64,000 bases of DNA from Flavobacteriales bacterium UBA5081 (GCA_002415785.1 DIAJ01000044.1:35419-99418), one strand, 5' to 3'. Counted from the first letter of the stretch, positions 1-10,900 are shown. Notes: generated by a model from the sequence alone, not told the origin. A program made the numbers and translations.

Positions 1-1856
1 GTGGAGGCAAACCATTCGTTTGCCAATTCGGCAGCTGGACTTGCCTTCTCATTTTCATCAACTGTCCAAGATTTTACCAAACGCAAGGCATTCCAAATTT
101 TATTGGAGAAATTGCGGCCTTGCTCACATAAACTTTCTTTAAACAGCAAATCGTTTCCGGCAGGAGCGCTCAACAACATTCCAACCCTTACTCCGTCGGC
201 GCTGTATTTTTCCATAAGTTCAATGGGGTCGGGAGAGTTGCCCAACTGCTTGCTCATTTTTCTTCCCTGATCGTCTCTTACCATTCCGGTAAAATAGACG
301 TTTTTAAAGGGCGCTTCTCCTTTAAATTCATAGCCCGCCATAACCATTCTAGCAACCCAGAAAAACATAATGTCTTGCCCGGTCACCAAATCATTGGTTG
401 GGTAATAATACTGTATATCTTTATTATTCGGATCTTTAAAGCCATTAAAAACTGAAATTGGCCACAGCCAGGAAGAAAACCAAGTGTCCAACACATCGTC
501 ATCTTGACGTAAATCTTCCCCTTTTAATTCTTTTCCAGACTTTTCCATTGCTAAAGGCAAGGCTTCTTCCACTGTTTTTGCCACCACAAAATCCTTCGGT
601 CCTTGACCGTAATAAAATGCAGGAATTCTTTGTCCCCACCACAACTGACGAGAAACACACCAATCTTTGATGTTTTCCATCCAATGTTTGTAAGTGTTCT
701 TGCTATTTGCCGGATGAAATTGAATGGTATCGTCCATCACTTTTTCTAGCGCCGGAGCAGCCATTTTTTTCATATCGCAAAACCACTGCAAAGAAAGCTT
801 TGGTTCTATCACTGCATCTGTTCTTTCAGAATAACCCACCTTATTAACTAACTCCTCTACTTTTTGCAGCTGACCTTTGGCTTCTAATTCTTTTACAATC
901 TTTGAACGAACCACAAATCGATCTTCTCCAACATATAATTGAGCATTTTCATTTAGTGTTCCATCGTCGTTTAAAATATCAATGGTTTCCAAATTGTGCT
1001 TCATCCCCAATTCGTAGTCGTTTATATCGTGCGCCGGAGTAACTTTTAAACAGCCCGTTCCAAACTCTACATCCACATATTCATCTTCGATAATGGGAAT
1101 ACTTCTGCCAATCAAAGGCACCAAGGCTCTTTTGCCTTTTAAATTAGCATGTCGCTCATCATTCGGATTAATACAAATGGCAGAATCGCCCAAAATCGTT
1201 TCCGGGCGAGTGGTGGCAATGGTCAAAGTTTCATCGCTATTTTCAATTTGATAATTGATGTAATACAATTTTGAATTCACTTCTTTATGAACTACCTCCT
1301 CATCAGAAAGAGCGGTTTTTGCCGAAGGGTCCCAATTGATCATGCGAACACCGCGATAGATCAATCCTTTTTTATGTAAATCAATGAAAACCTCAATAAC
1401 CGCATCGTACAAATCCTCCTCTAAAGTAAATCGCGTTCTTTCCCAGTCGCAAGAGGCACCCAGCCTTTTTAACTGACTGAGAATTGTTCCACCGTACTTT
1501 TCGGTCCATTCCCAAGCGTGCTTCATAAACTCCTCGCGGCTAAGCTCCGATTTCTTGATTCCTTCTTCTTCCAATTTTTTCACCACTTTGGCTTCAGTAG
1601 CAATGGAAGCGTGATCGGTGCCTGGAACCCAACAAGCATTTTTACCCAATAAGCGCGCACGACGCACCAAAACATCTTGAATGGTGTTGTTGAGCATGTG
1701 TCCCATGTGCAAAACGCCGGTTACGTTTGGCGGTGGAATTACAATGGTGTAAGGCTCACGCTCATCGGGCTCGGAATGAAAAAAGTTTTGCTTTTGCCAG
1801 TGGGCATACCATTTTTCTTCAGTAGTAGATGGATCGTATTGTTTAGGGATGTTCAT
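1..1856 (-). CDS. valS: Valine--tRNA ligase, N-terminal part (cut by window edge)
   Basis: Class I aminoacyl-tRNA synthetase that charges tRNA-Val in the cytoplasm. The minus strand is open from ATG at 1856 to the window edge, giving about 618 residues; full ValS is usually 870-950, so the C-terminal anticodon-binding and coiled-coil parts lie outside. The protein begins MNIPKQYDPSTTEEKWYAHW, a typical ValS start. The HIGH signature appears as HMGH at residues 50-53 (after PPPNVTGVL), and the KMSKS loop appears as KMSKQ near residue 534, followed by LGNSPDP, characteristic of ValS. The editing (CP1) domain lies between them. A TAATTTTG -7 box lies upstream and a terminator separates it from the preceding gene, so it probably has its own promoter. 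The identification is secure. Confidence 0.97.
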   Translation of the reverse strand, partial: MNIPKQYDPSTTEEKWYAHWQKQNFFHSEPDEREPYTIVIPPPNVTGVLHMGHMLNNTIQDVLVRRARLLGKNACWVPGTDHASIATEAKVVKKLEEEGIKKSELSREEFMKHAWEWTEKYGGTILSQLKRLGASCDWERTRFTLEEDLYDAVIEVFIDLHKKGLIYRGVRMINWDPSAKTALSDEEVVHKEVNSKLYYINYQIENSDETLTIATTRPETILGDSAICINPNDERHANLKGKRALVPLIGRSIPIIEDEYVDVEFGTGCLKVTPAHDINDYELGMKHNLETIDILNDDGTLNENAQLYVGEDRFVVRSKIVKELEAKGQLQKVEELVNKVGYSERTDAVIEPKLSLQWFCDMKKMAAPALEKVMDDTIQFHPANSKNTYKHWMENIKDWCVSRQLWWGQRIPAFYYGQGPKDFVVAKTVEEALPLAMEKSGKELKGEDLRQDDDVLDTWFSSWLWPISVFNGFKDPNNKDIQYYYPTNDLVTGQDIMFFWVARMVMAGYEFKGEAPFKNVYFTGMVRDDQGRKMSKQLGNSPDPIELMEKYSADGVRVGMLLSAPAGNDLLFKESLCEQGRNFSNKIWNALRLVKSWTVDENEKASPAAELANEWFAS

Positions 1857-1898
1857 CGAATTTAAATTAGTTCTTTTCTAGTGTAAAATTGAAGGCTT

Positions 1899-1906
1899 CA
1901 AAATTA
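1899..1906 (-). promoter_or_regulatory. Likely -7 box of valS
   Basis: On the minus strand the bases read TAATTTTG, a full match to the Bacteroidota -7 consensus TAnnTTTG, about 43 bp upstream of the valS ATG. No well-spaced -33 TTG is obvious. The assignment rests on the motif and its position only. Confidence 0.45.
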
Positions 1907-1923
1907 AGGATTCCCACAAAAGC

Positions 1924-1959
1924 AAAAAGGGCTCAATCAAAATGATTGAACCCTTTTTT
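1924..1959 (-). terminator. Rho-independent terminator after the T9SS protein gene
   Basis: A near-perfect inverted repeat, AAAAAGGGCTCAATCA and TGATTGAACCCTTTTTT, encloses a three-base loop. On the minus strand the stem is followed by a T-run, placing it just downstream of the stop codon of the gene at 1977-3551 and before valS. The A/T-rich flanks mean it could also work in the opposite direction. Confidence 0.8.
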
Positions 1960-1976
1960 GATGATTTTACTTTTAG

Positions 1977-3551
1977 CTATTGCTTCACCACCTTCTCCGT
2001 CTTAATCAACTCTCCATTTCTATTGGTAATGCGTAAAATGTAAAAGCCCTTTGCCAAATCTTGTAGATTCAATTCCACTTGGTGCTCAGCTGATTTTTTT
2101 GATTTTAATAACCGTCCACTTTGGTCATAGACTTCATAATACAATTCTGTAATTAAACCATATTGTTTTACTTTCAAATAATCGCTTGTAGGGTTAGGGT
2201 ACACCACAAAATGGTTGGCTTCTTTCTTTATCTCCTTTTCACCAACTGTGCCAATGCGTGGCCAATAAGCAATGCTATCAATATAGGCTACTTTGCCAAA
2301 GTAATCATAAGTACCGGCTTGCTGATTTAAATTACCACTACACTGTATGCTCACCCACAAACCACCATCGGAAGTTGGATGCGCTTGCCTTGCCCAACAG
2401 TAATCATTGTAAGGCATATAATATTCCCAATGCTTATTTCCGTTAGAGTCTAAACCAAACAAGGCTAAGGAGGTGTTCCAAGGTTCAGGTGTATAAGTAT
2501 AAAATCGAGAATTAGTAACTACTACATATAAATTAGATTCAAACTTCTCAAGCAAAAATTGACCTGCCACTTCATTTTCTGCCGTATCTACTTTACCGTA
2601 TACTTTTGCTGTATTCACCTCTTGCAAAGTAGCTGAAGAACGAAGCGATACTGCTACATCGTTCCCATAATTATGGTTAGGGTTGGAGGTCTGACTAGGT
2701 AATTGCTGAGCATTGTTTACCGTTCCAGCGGTTAAAAATAGGCTATCGTTTACCCATTCAATATCTGCAGAATAACTATAAGCATTTTGAGGAAAATACT
2801 GACTGTAGTCAACATCAATTTTTTGAGCCGTATTAGGTATAAGGTTTAAATTTGTATCCAGCTTGGCAATTCCAGCTCCATAAGGCGCAATTGTATCTCC
2901 AAACCTGCGAGTACTAGTAACGATAAATTCCTTACTTGTTTTGTCATAAATAGCCCCATTTACATAGCAAAACACTCCATAGCAATGATGGGATTTAAAT
3001 GTAATTTGATGATTTGAAGCATTATACTTTAAACCAAAAGATTTAGAGTAAGGGTAGTTTTCAAACAAATAAGTTCCAAAAAGATAAATTGAATTTTTAA
3101 CTTTAACTACATTCGAAATGGCTAATCCTGTATTTATTGAATCAAATCCATAAAAATAGTAAGTGCTATCTTTAATCAATAAGTTAGATTTATACCAAAT
3201 TTTAGAATTCTTATTAACGCCTGAGTCACTTTTAATTCCAAAATCAAAATATATGCCTGAATCAAGTATAACTCTTCTTGCTGTATTTACTAAAAAAATT
3301 GAATCTAAAGTTTTAACAAATTCAAAATTAACCCCATTATTAAATGTGTAGCTCTCCACCCTATAAGTCTCATTACCTGTCATTTGTTGATTAATTAATC
3401 CATCATTGTATCTTACAAAAAGTGTATCATCAAAAAAGTAGCTATCAGACAAGTAATGGCTATTAGAACTATTGATCTTCATTTGGTATTGTGACTTTAA
3501 AGTTAGATTAAATGTGAAAATTGTTATCGTAATAAGTATAATCCCTTTCAT
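1977..3551 (-). CDS. Secreted protein with T9SS type A sorting domain
   Basis: A 524-residue exported protein of unknown function. Residues 1-20 form a signal peptide (hydrophobic IILITITIFTFNL). The middle, residues 25-440, has no domain I can name; it is rich in Tyr, Asn, Ser and Asp and looks like repeated beta-strands, possibly a propeller-like or sugar-binding fold. The last 75 residues are a typical type IX secretion C-terminal domain: VYPNPTSDYLKVKQYG, then YEVYDQSGRLL, then FYILRITNRNGELIKTEKVV. Such proteins cross the outer membrane through the T9SS and are usually anchored on the surface or released after cleavage of this domain. It is a single gene with its own terminator. The secretion call is sure; the function is unknown. 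Confidence 0.85.
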   Translation of the reverse strand: MKGIILITITIFTFNLTLKSQYQMKINSSNSHYLSDSYFFDDTLFVRYNDGLINQQMTGNETYRVESYTFNNGVNFEFVKTLDSIFLVNTARRVILDSGIYFDFGIKSDSGVNKNSKIWYKSNLLIKDSTYYFYGFDSINTGLAISNVVKVKNSIYLFGTYLFENYPYSKSFGLKYNASNHQITFKSHHCYGVFCYVNGAIYDKTSKEFIVTSTRRFGDTIAPYGAGIAKLDTNLNLIPNTAQKIDVDYSQYFPQNAYSYSADIEWVNDSLFLTAGTVNNAQQLPSQTSNPNHNYGNDVAVSLRSSATLQEVNTAKVYGKVDTAENEVAGQFLLEKFESNLYVVVTNSRFYTYTPEPWNTSLALFGLDSNGNKHWEYYMPYNDYCWARQAHPTSDGGLWVSIQCSGNLNQQAGTYDYFGKVAYIDSIAYWPRIGTVGEKEIKKEANHFVVYPNPTSDYLKVKQYGLITELYYEVYDQSGRLLKSKKSAEHQVELNLQDLAKGFYILRITNRNGELIKTEKVVKQ

Positions 3552-3643
3552 TAGTTAATAGGTTTAATGTTTATAAAATCGCAAGCTAATACATTCGGGA
3601 GGATATATGAAGCTCCCGAATGCATTAGGATTAATAATAAAAA

Positions 3644-4666
3644 TTAAGCTGGATCATAAGCATAACAAACTATTTTTGCATAGTTAACTGTTAGCTCATG
3701 AGCAACACCATTAAGACCAGGCTTTTTTCCTACAGAGTAATCTACTTCTGATAAATACTGAGGAAAATTATTCACGATAATAGGTGAAGGATTAATATTA
3801 TCCGCCTCTAAAAGCGCTCCAGGTATCCAAGTATTATTAATTGCATTGGCACTAATGCAATCAGACACACTCGAACCATTCCAAACATTAATAGTGGTGA
3901 ACCCATCTATTGAGGCTGATGACACTGCCCACAAAACTGGTTGGCAATTTACTACCTTCAAATACCACAACTCATTACAGTCTAAATGCGTTAAATAAGT
4001 CTCAATTCTACCTGCAGCATCGGTATTGTCATTGCTACCGTTAACGCATCTTCCTAATAAATCTAATGCTTTCCAACTATCTGATGAATGGCAAAAAGGA
4101 AAGACCGGTTCCGGTTCATACTTTATAGTAATTGCTCCTCCAACTGACTTTAAACCTGATGAACTTGGATTAGAGTTAAAGTCAACATCAATAACAGAGA
4201 TAAATACGTCACTTCCATAGTTTGCATACAAATCGCTTCCTGTATAAGCTTCGTTAATCTCACTTTTCAAGCTATTGTATAAACTCAAAGCGTTCTCTCC
4301 ACTTAGTTGATATTCACCACCTATCTCTGAGACCGTTGCATTGACAGTAAATTCAACTATTTCACTTTGAGCACTTGTCATCCCCAAAGTGCCTTTTGTG
4401 AAATTTATTGCAGACTCTACACTCAACATGCCTTCCTCCCAACTTAAGTCTTCAGGTGCAATTTCATTTTCTAAATCTGTTGCATAATCTACAATTCGTG
4501 TATACAAACTAGTTGTATCTTCTGCTTTGTTTATGTTTTGTGGTTGTTTAGATTTATTTTGACTTAACTTATCATAAGTTTTAGGTTCCGTTTGGTCTTT
4601 TTCACAAGCTATTTGCGAAAAAGCAACAGCTACTAATAAAGCTGTTGTTTTAAAATATTTTTTCAT
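3644..4666 (-). CDS. Hypothetical lipoprotein
   Basis: I chose the ATG at 4666 (MKKYFKTTALLVAVAFSQIA) because it starts a lipoprotein signal peptide ending in a lipobox-like SQIAC, with the modified Cys at residue 21. An upstream in-frame start at 4699 would only add a charged leader. The mature part, about 320 residues, begins with a Lys/Gln/Asn/Thr-rich linker typical of Bacteroidota lipoproteins. It contains five or six Cys residues in its C-terminal half (CHSSDSWKALDLLGRC, DCNELWYLKVVNC), which could form disulfides. I do not recognise the family. It lies 92 bp upstream of the T9SS gene on the same strand, so co-transcription is possible. Confidence 0.7.
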   Translation of the reverse strand: MKKYFKTTALLVAVAFSQIACEKDQTEPKTYDKLSQNKSKQPQNINKAEDTTSLYTRIVDYATDLENEIAPEDLSWEEGMLSVESAINFTKGTLGMTSAQSEIVEFTVNATVSEIGGEYQLSGENALSLYNSLKSEINEAYTGSDLYANYGSDVFISVIDVDFNSNPSSSGLKSVGGAITIKYEPEPVFPFCHSSDSWKALDLLGRCVNGSNDNTDAAGRIETYLTHLDCNELWYLKVVNCQPVLWAVSSASIDGFTTINVWNGSSVSDCISANAINNTWIPGALLEADNINPSPIIVNNFPQYLSEVDYSVGKKPGLNGVAHELTVNYAKIVCYAYDPA

Positions 4667-4882
4667 CGTTTTTGATTTTGTAATTATTGTTTTGTCCACG
4701 ACAATTGTTTTTTAACATCAGTAAATTTTAAAATTGGTTTTTAATCATCAGTGAACATTGTTTTTATTTAAATTTCATTTTACTCAAAACCAACTCACCA
4801 AAAAGTTCCTCTGCCTTTGAATTTGAAACGAAATTTTATGCTTAAACAATTGTATTGAAATAATTTTAAACCAATTAAGTGC

Positions 4883-4906
4883 GATAGATAGATAGATAGA
4901 TAGATA
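4883..4906. repeat. GATA microsatellite (6 copies)
   Basis: Six perfect tandem copies of GATA lie in the 533-bp gap between the divergent lipoprotein and DUF1573 genes. The rest of this gap (4667-5199) is AT-rich. Apart from a -7 box near its right end, I see only a weakly repeated AACATCAGT/AATCATCAGT motif around 4714-4753 and no gene. Confidence 0.85.
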
Positions 4907-5160
4907 GGCTCTATTTCTAAACATTTTTAGCAATGCACTAATCCTATGCTTGATTTGATTTGCAAAAGTGCTCCACCCTACAACTGTAAAAGGCTGCTCG
5001 GTATTTTTTATCGTTATTTCCATAATAATGAGATTGCTAATGTATTTAACTTTTTTAACAATCCAAAACAAATGTTGATTTTTAACATTTTAGGGGGAAA
5101 CCTACAAAATGATTTTTGTTAAAGAACTGTTAACTCTATTCACAAACAAAAAAAGCTGTT

Positions 5161-5168
5161 TATCTTTG
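5161..5168 (+). promoter_or_regulatory. -7 box of the DUF1573 gene
   Basis: TATCTTTG matches the Bacteroidota -7 consensus TAnnTTTG exactly and lies 31 bp before the ATG at 5200. The -33 region has no clear TTG at the usual spacing. Confidence 0.55.
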
Positions 5169-5199
5169 GAATCATTAATTTTTAGAAAAAAATATACCC

Positions 5200-5652
5200 A
5201 TGAAAAAACTAGCAACTACATTATCCCTTATGGTCTTTATGATGACCGCATTATTTGCTCAAGAAAAAGTACAATCTATTGAAAAAACAGGTGGAGCAGA
5301 AATGGACTTCGAATCAGAAGTAATTGACTACGGAACTATTCCACAAAATGCAGATGGTGTTCGTACCTTTAAATTTACCAACACCGGTAATGAGCCATTA
5401 ATTATTTCAAATGCAAAAGGTTCTTGCGGATGTACTGTTCCAACTTGGCCCAAAAAACCTATAAATCCGGGAGAGAGCGGTGAGATTAAAGTAAAATATG
5501 CGACCAATCGTTTAGGTCCAATCAACAAATCAATTACAATTACTTCAAATGCAATTGACAAAACAAAAGTTTTACGCATTAAAGGAAATGTTATTGAAAA
5601 AGAAACAACTCCCGTAAAGAAAGAGGAAGGAATGGCACCAAGAGCCAACTAA
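5200..5652 (+). CDS. DUF1573 domain exported protein
   Basis: A 150-residue protein with a signal peptide at residues 1-20 (MKKLATTLSLMVFMMTALFA, cleaved before QEK). Residues 33-130 match the DUF1573 fold, an Ig-like periplasmic domain common in Bacteroidota: DYGTIPQNADGVRTFKFTNT, GNEPLIISNAKGSCGCTVP and INPGESGEIKVKY are its hallmarks, including the paired cysteines of the SCGC motif. The biochemical role of the family is not established. The tail (KKEEGMAPRAN) is charged and probably disordered. It is a single gene between its own promoter and a strong terminator. Confidence 0.88.
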   Translation: MKKLATTLSLMVFMMTALFAQEKVQSIEKTGGAEMDFESEVIDYGTIPQNADGVRTFKFTNTGNEPLIISNAKGSCGCTVPTWPKKPINPGESGEIKVKYATNRLGPINKSITITSNAIDKTKVLRIKGNVIEKETTPVKKEEGMAPRAN

Positions 5653-5675
5653 GACTTTCACTTAAAAACATTTTA

Positions 5676-5716
5676 AAGCCCCTTTAGCCGCAAGGCAAAG
5701 GGGTTTTGTTTTTTTA
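5676..5716 (+). terminator. Rho-independent terminator after the DUF1573 gene
   Basis: The stem CCCCTTT (5679-5685) pairs with AAAGGGG (5697-5703) around an 11-base loop and is followed by TTTTGTTTTTTT. It lies 24 bp after the stop codon of the DUF1573 gene. Confidence 0.85.
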
Positions 5717-5778
5717 AAAAATATCGTTTTCATTTTCGTTTTATTTCTCTCAAATTTGCCGCACAAAAATTTAACGCT

Positions 5779-6972
5779 ATGCCACAAATATCAACAAGAG
5801 GTATTCAAATGCCGGAATCACCTATTCGCAAGCTGGTTCCTTTTGCCGAAAAAGCAAAAAATTTAGGAAAAGAGGTTATTCACCTCAACATTGGTCAACC
5901 CGACATTGAAACACCTGAAGTGGCATTAAATGCTGTAAAAAACTTGAACTTAAAGGTTCTTGAATACAGTCATTCTGCAGGTAATGAATCTTACCGCAAA
6001 GGCTTAGCTGAATACTACAGTAAAATTAGTGCGGGAATTACGCATGAAGAGGTAATGGTCACTACAGGAGGCTCAGAGGCATTGTCATTTGCTTTCACCG
6101 CTTGTTTAAACCCCGGCGACGAGGTGATTATTCCCGAACCTTTTTACGCCAACTACAATGGTTTTGCTGAAACAACCGGCGTAAAAGTAGTGCCGATTAA
6201 TTCAAAAATTGAGAATGGTTTCGCCCTACCTCCTATTGCCAATTTTGAAGCTAAGATTAGTGCAAAAACCAAAGCTATATTAATATGTAATCCGGGGAAT
6301 CCTACCGGTTATTTATACTCTAAAGAAGAATTAATTCAATTAAGAGATTTAGTTAAAAAACACGATTTATATTTATTTGCCGATGAAGTATATCGCGAAT
6401 TCTGCTACGATGGAAAAAAACACGAATCAATTTTAAGTTTAGAGGGAATTGAAGAAAATGTAATTGTAGTGGATTCAGTTTCTAAACGCTACAGTATGTG
6501 TGGTGTTAGAATTGGTGCTTTAGTAAGCAGAAACAAAGAAGTAATGAGCACCATTTTAAAATTGGCTCAAGCGAGATTAAGTCCACCTTTATTGGGGCAA
6601 ATTGCTTCTGAGGCGGCTTTAAAAACTCCGGAGTCTTATTTCGATCAAGTAAGTAAAGAGTATGTTGAACGCAGAGACATTTTAGTAGATGGCTTAAACG
6701 CCATTGATGGCGTATTTTGTCCAAAACCTGGTGGTGCGTTCTATGCTGTAGCTCAACTGCCGGTTGATGACACCGAAGGTTTCTGTCAGTGGATGTTGGA
6801 AAACTTCGAACACAACGGCAAAACCGTTATGATGGCTCCTGTAAGTGGATTTTATTCTACTCCCGGTGAAGGAAAAAAGGAAGTTCGCTTGGCATACGTT
6901 TTAGAGAAAGAAAAACTAAAGCAAGCGATAGAATGTATTGAAGCAGGAATTAAAGCATATCAAAACAAATAA
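5779..6972 (+). CDS. PLP-dependent class I/II aminotransferase
   Basis: A 397-residue cytosolic fold-type I aminotransferase of the aspartate aminotransferase superfamily. Visible signatures are NIGQPDIETP near residue 37, the NPGNPTG substrate/cofactor loop near 173, DEVYREF near 203, the PLP-binding Lys236 in SVSKRYSMCG, and GVRIG just after it. The length is normal. Substrate specificity cannot be fixed from sequence; aspartate, aromatic or branched-chain amino acids are all possible. It starts at ATG 5779, about 60 bp after the DUF1573 terminator. uppP follows 13 bp after its stop, so the two probably share a transcript, although no functional link is obvious. Confidence 0.9.
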   Translation: MPQISTRGIQMPESPIRKLVPFAEKAKNLGKEVIHLNIGQPDIETPEVALNAVKNLNLKVLEYSHSAGNESYRKGLAEYYSKISAGITHEEVMVTTGGSEALSFAFTACLNPGDEVIIPEPFYANYNGFAETTGVKVVPINSKIENGFALPPIANFEAKISAKTKAILICNPGNPTGYLYSKEELIQLRDLVKKHDLYLFADEVYREFCYDGKKHESILSLEGIEENVIVVDSVSKRYSMCGVRIGALVSRNKEVMSTILKLAQARLSPPLLGQIASEAALKTPESYFDQVSKEYVERRDILVDGLNAIDGVFCPKPGGAFYAVAQLPVDDTEGFCQWMLENFEHNGKTVMMAPVSGFYSTPGEGKKEVRLAYVLEKEKLKQAIECIEAGIKAYQNK

Positions 6973-6985
6973 GTAAATTGATAAC

Positions 6986-7780
6986 ATGGATGTAATCGAT
7001 GCCATTATTCTGGGGATAATTCAAGGTTTAACCGAATTTTTGCCGGTTTCATCTAGTGGTCATTTAGAGCTGGGAAAAGCTATTTTAGGTGATGAATCAC
7101 TACCTAAAGACAGTTTGCTTTTTACAGTAGTGCTTCACTTTGCTACAGCTTTGAGTACAGTGGTTGTTTTCCGAAAAGATATTTTTAACATCCTAAAAGG
7201 GGCATTAAAATTCCAGTGGAACGAGGACTTACAGTTTGTGGCAAAAATTGCATTTTCCATGCTTCCTGCGGCATTTGTAGGTTTATTTTTTGAGGAAGAA
7301 TTGGAAATGCTTTTTGGCGGACAGGTAATGTTTGTAGGTTTTATGTTGTTGATCACTGCGGTGCTCTTAATTATGGCAGATCAAGCTAAAAACACTGAAA
7401 AGAAAGTAAGTTTCTCAAACGCATTTGTCATTGGCTTAGCTCAGGCATTTGCCATTTTACCCGGTGTTTCTCGCTCCGGAGCCACCATATCCACTTCGGT
7501 TTTATTGGGCAACGACAAAAACAAAGCAGCTCGTTTTTCCTTTCTGATGGTCGTTCCGCTCATTTTTGGAAAGATTGCCAAAGATTTACTTAGCGGCGAG
7601 ATTAACTACGAAGGCGATCAACTATTTAGTTTGTCAATTGGTTTTGTTGCAGCATTTCTCTCCGGCTTAATTGCCTGCACCTGGATGATTTCCATTGTTC
7701 GAAAAAGCAAATTAAAATATTTCGCTTATTACTGTGTAATTGTGGGATTAATTGCCATCATTTCTAGCTTTCTGCTCTAA
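6986..7780 (+). CDS. uppP: Undecaprenyl-diphosphatase UppP/BacA
   Basis: A 264-residue integral inner-membrane phosphatase that recycles undecaprenyl pyrophosphate to the monophosphate carrier used in peptidoglycan and polysaccharide export. Both BacA signatures are present: the N-terminal GLTEFLPVSSSGHLELG near residues 14-31, containing the catalytic Glu and the Ser-rich segment, and LPGVSRSGATIS near residues 156-167, containing the key Arg. About seven or eight hydrophobic segments are visible. The length is normal for the family. It is probably co-transcribed with the upstream aminotransferase. Its product serves the carrier lipid also needed by the exopolysaccharide locus further along. 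Confidence 0.95.
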   Translation: MDVIDAIILGIIQGLTEFLPVSSSGHLELGKAILGDESLPKDSLLFTVVLHFATALSTVVVFRKDIFNILKGALKFQWNEDLQFVAKIAFSMLPAAFVGLFFEEELEMLFGGQVMFVGFMLLITAVLLIMADQAKNTEKKVSFSNAFVIGLAQAFAILPGVSRSGATISTSVLLGNDKNKAARFSFLMVVPLIFGKIAKDLLSGEINYEGDQLFSLSIGFVAAFLSGLIACTWMISIVRKSKLKYFAYYCVIVGLIAIISSFLL

Positions 7781-7968
7781 AAGTTAAAGCGAATAAAGTC
7801 GGTATTTTACTGTATAAAGTTTGGTATCTTCGCCCATTGATTTTATCGATAAATGTAATTCAGTCTTTTAAAAAAAGAAGCAATAAAATGGTAACTAAAT
7901 ACAATGATTTTACGTACTGTTATACTTATAGAAAAAACAACGACTTTCGATAATTAAATTTTAACCAA

Positions 7969-10900
7969 ATGGCTAGAATATTTGTCTACTGCATACTATT
8001 CTTTACTTCACTTATACTACTTGGTACCAAATCTTTGTATGCCACTCACATTATGGGTGGTGAAATCACTTGGCAGTGTCAGGCAAATGGTCAATATGTT
8101 TTTACACTAAAAGTTTATAGAGACTGTAACGGAACTAACTTAGCCACAAATGGTCAAGAAATAGAAATTCACAACTATCCAAACGTAGGATTAAAAGATG
8201 ATATCAATGTTACTTTAATTAATGTTACAGATATTAGTCCTGATTGCTTAGGAAATCCATGTTCAGGTAGTGGAGGTGTTGGAGCGATTGAGGAATATGT
8301 CTTTGAAAGTGCTCCGGTTACTTTAAATGGAGTACCACCTGCTGTGGGTTGGACATTTACATGGGATAATTTTGCGAGAAACGGAGCCATCGACAACATT
8401 ATCAATGCAGATGACTTCGGCATCACGCTACGCGCTACCATGTTTCCATACCAAGGACGAAACGCATTTCCTTGTTTCGACTCATCACCCGACTTTTTTC
8501 AGGAACCTTCTACAGTAGTTTGTGCAGACCAAGCATTTACCTACAACCATAGCGCTTATGATGATGAATTAGACTCCTTAGTTTATAGTTGGGCACGACC
8601 ACTTGATCAATTTAATGCTTGCGGAGCATGTATTTATCAAGAAAATACAATTCCACAAATAATTAACTATGACGGAACACAAGGCTATACTTTTAACAGT
8701 CCTTTTCCCGGTCCAACCCTCGATACAAGAAATGTACCTGCTACATTAGATGCTAATACCGGAGAAATTAGTTTTGAATCTTATACTGCAGGAGAATTTG
8801 TTTCTGTAGTGCGTGTTCAGGCATACAAATGTGGTGATCTGGTTGCAGAAGTCTACCGTGACTTACAAACGGTTATCCAATCGGGCTGTGGGTTAAACAA
8901 AGCTCCTGAAATCCCGCCTGTATTTGCAAATGGAACTTTTTCAGATACAGTAAAGGCCGGCGAATTAGTCAACTTTGACATTAATATCTACGACACTTTA
9001 AGAACAGGTAACTCTAGCACCGATTCCATTTTTATTTATGCTACCGGTCAGCAATTTGGCACCAATTATACGAGCAGTACCACAGGCTGTACAAATCCAC
9101 CTTGTGCTACATTTTCTCAAGCTCTTCCCGACGCTAGCTTTGGAACTTACAATACGACATTTAACTGGCAAACCAGTTGTGACCATATTGCCCAAAGCGA
9201 CCCTTATTGTACCTCCTCGCAAAGTACATATTTATTCGTATTAAGGGCTTATGACAATTTTTGCCCGGCTGCCGGATTAAATGTTGCCACTATTTCTATT
9301 ACTGTTCTCGCCGACACATTAATGGATCATCCTGATATTCATTGTGCAGATGTTCAAGCGAATGGAGATGTCATTATTGACTGGAACCAAACCGCCGACC
9401 CCGATAGTAGCTTTCAGCAATGGATGATTTACTCCTCAACCAACAGAGGCGGACCATATACGCTAATCGACAGTATTTTAGACTACAACATTACCACTTA
9501 CACACACAATAATGCAGGAGCGAATGATCAAAGTATTCATTACATAGTTAGAGCAAAGTCTGGTTGCCACCAAGATTGGCTCTCATTGCCCACTGATACT
9601 ATTTCAAGTATGTATATTAATCCCACTTTTAATGGCAATTGTGTGGATGTAAGCTGGAATACCCTCGACAATCCTCTACCGGATGGAAGCGCAACAAATT
9701 ATGAGGTTTACAGAGAGTTTCCTGTAGGAAGCGGATTTAGTTTACTCAAAACAACTGCCGATACTTTTTTCTGCGATACTTTTGATGTATGTACCGATAC
9801 TGTCACTTATAGAATACAAATTGCCAATAGTGGAAATGGCTGCTGGGGTTCTTCTTCAAATATAAATGGAGTAAGGTTTCAATACGCTCAACCTTCGGTT
9901 AATGCCACGGTAGATTTTGATGCCAGCTGCTTTGGAATAAATGATGGAATCGCCTATGCCACTCCAAGTGGAGGAACAGCACCTTACACATACTTATGGA
10001 GTGACAATCAGACTCAAGATACTGCAAGAAATTTAAGCGCAGGAACTTATCAGCTCACTTTAACGGACAGTAAAGGTTGTATAGATACCACTTCCGTAAC
10101 AATTACAGAACCCGATTCATTAATTAGCAGCATTGGTTCTTCTATTGATGTGAGTTGTTTTGGAGGAAACGATGCTTATGCAGTTGCCAATGGAGTTGGA
10201 GGAACTTCTCCTTATACTTATTTGTGGAGTGACAATCAAGTTCAAGATACCGCTAAAAACCTAAGCGCAAGACAATACAGAGTGACGATAACCGACGCTC
10301 TAGGCTGTTCGGATACAGTTAGTGTAGAAATTAACGAGCCACCCTTATTAACGGCTGTAATAATAGACAGCACAAACATAAGTTGTAAAGATGGTAATGA
10401 CGGTACTGCAACTGCCACTGCCCTTGGAGGAACCTCACCTTATACTTATAGTTGGAGTAATGGTCAAAGCGGTATAACTGCCACTAATCTTTTACCCAAT
10501 ACTTACTTTGTAATGGTTACCGATGCAAACAACTGTTCTGCAGTTGCAATTGTATCTTTAGAAGAACCTGACTCCTTGTTAGCAAGCACTGCAACGGTTA
10601 ACAATGTAAGTTGTAATGGAGGCTCAGATGGCTCTGCTGTAGTAACTCCAAGTGGTGGTAGAACACCCTACACCTACCTTTGGGACAACAATCAAACAAC
10701 TGATACTGTCACTAATTTGGCAGCTGGAAACCACAGCGTAACCATAACAGATTCAAGTGGTTGTACTTTTGTTTCTTCGATTAACATTACAGAACCTGCT
10801 ACTTTAACAGTTAGCACAAACGTAGATTTTGACGCCAGTTGTTTCGGATTAAGTGATGGAACCGCCTATGCCACTCCAAGTGGAGGAACAGCACCTTACA

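Noticed and set aside
4784..5071. Open reading frame of 95 codons on the minus strand in the gap before the DUF1573 gene
   Set aside because: It crosses the GATA microsatellite, encodes a low-complexity Ile/Ser/Tyr stretch, has no family motif and lies in AT-rich intergenic DNA.
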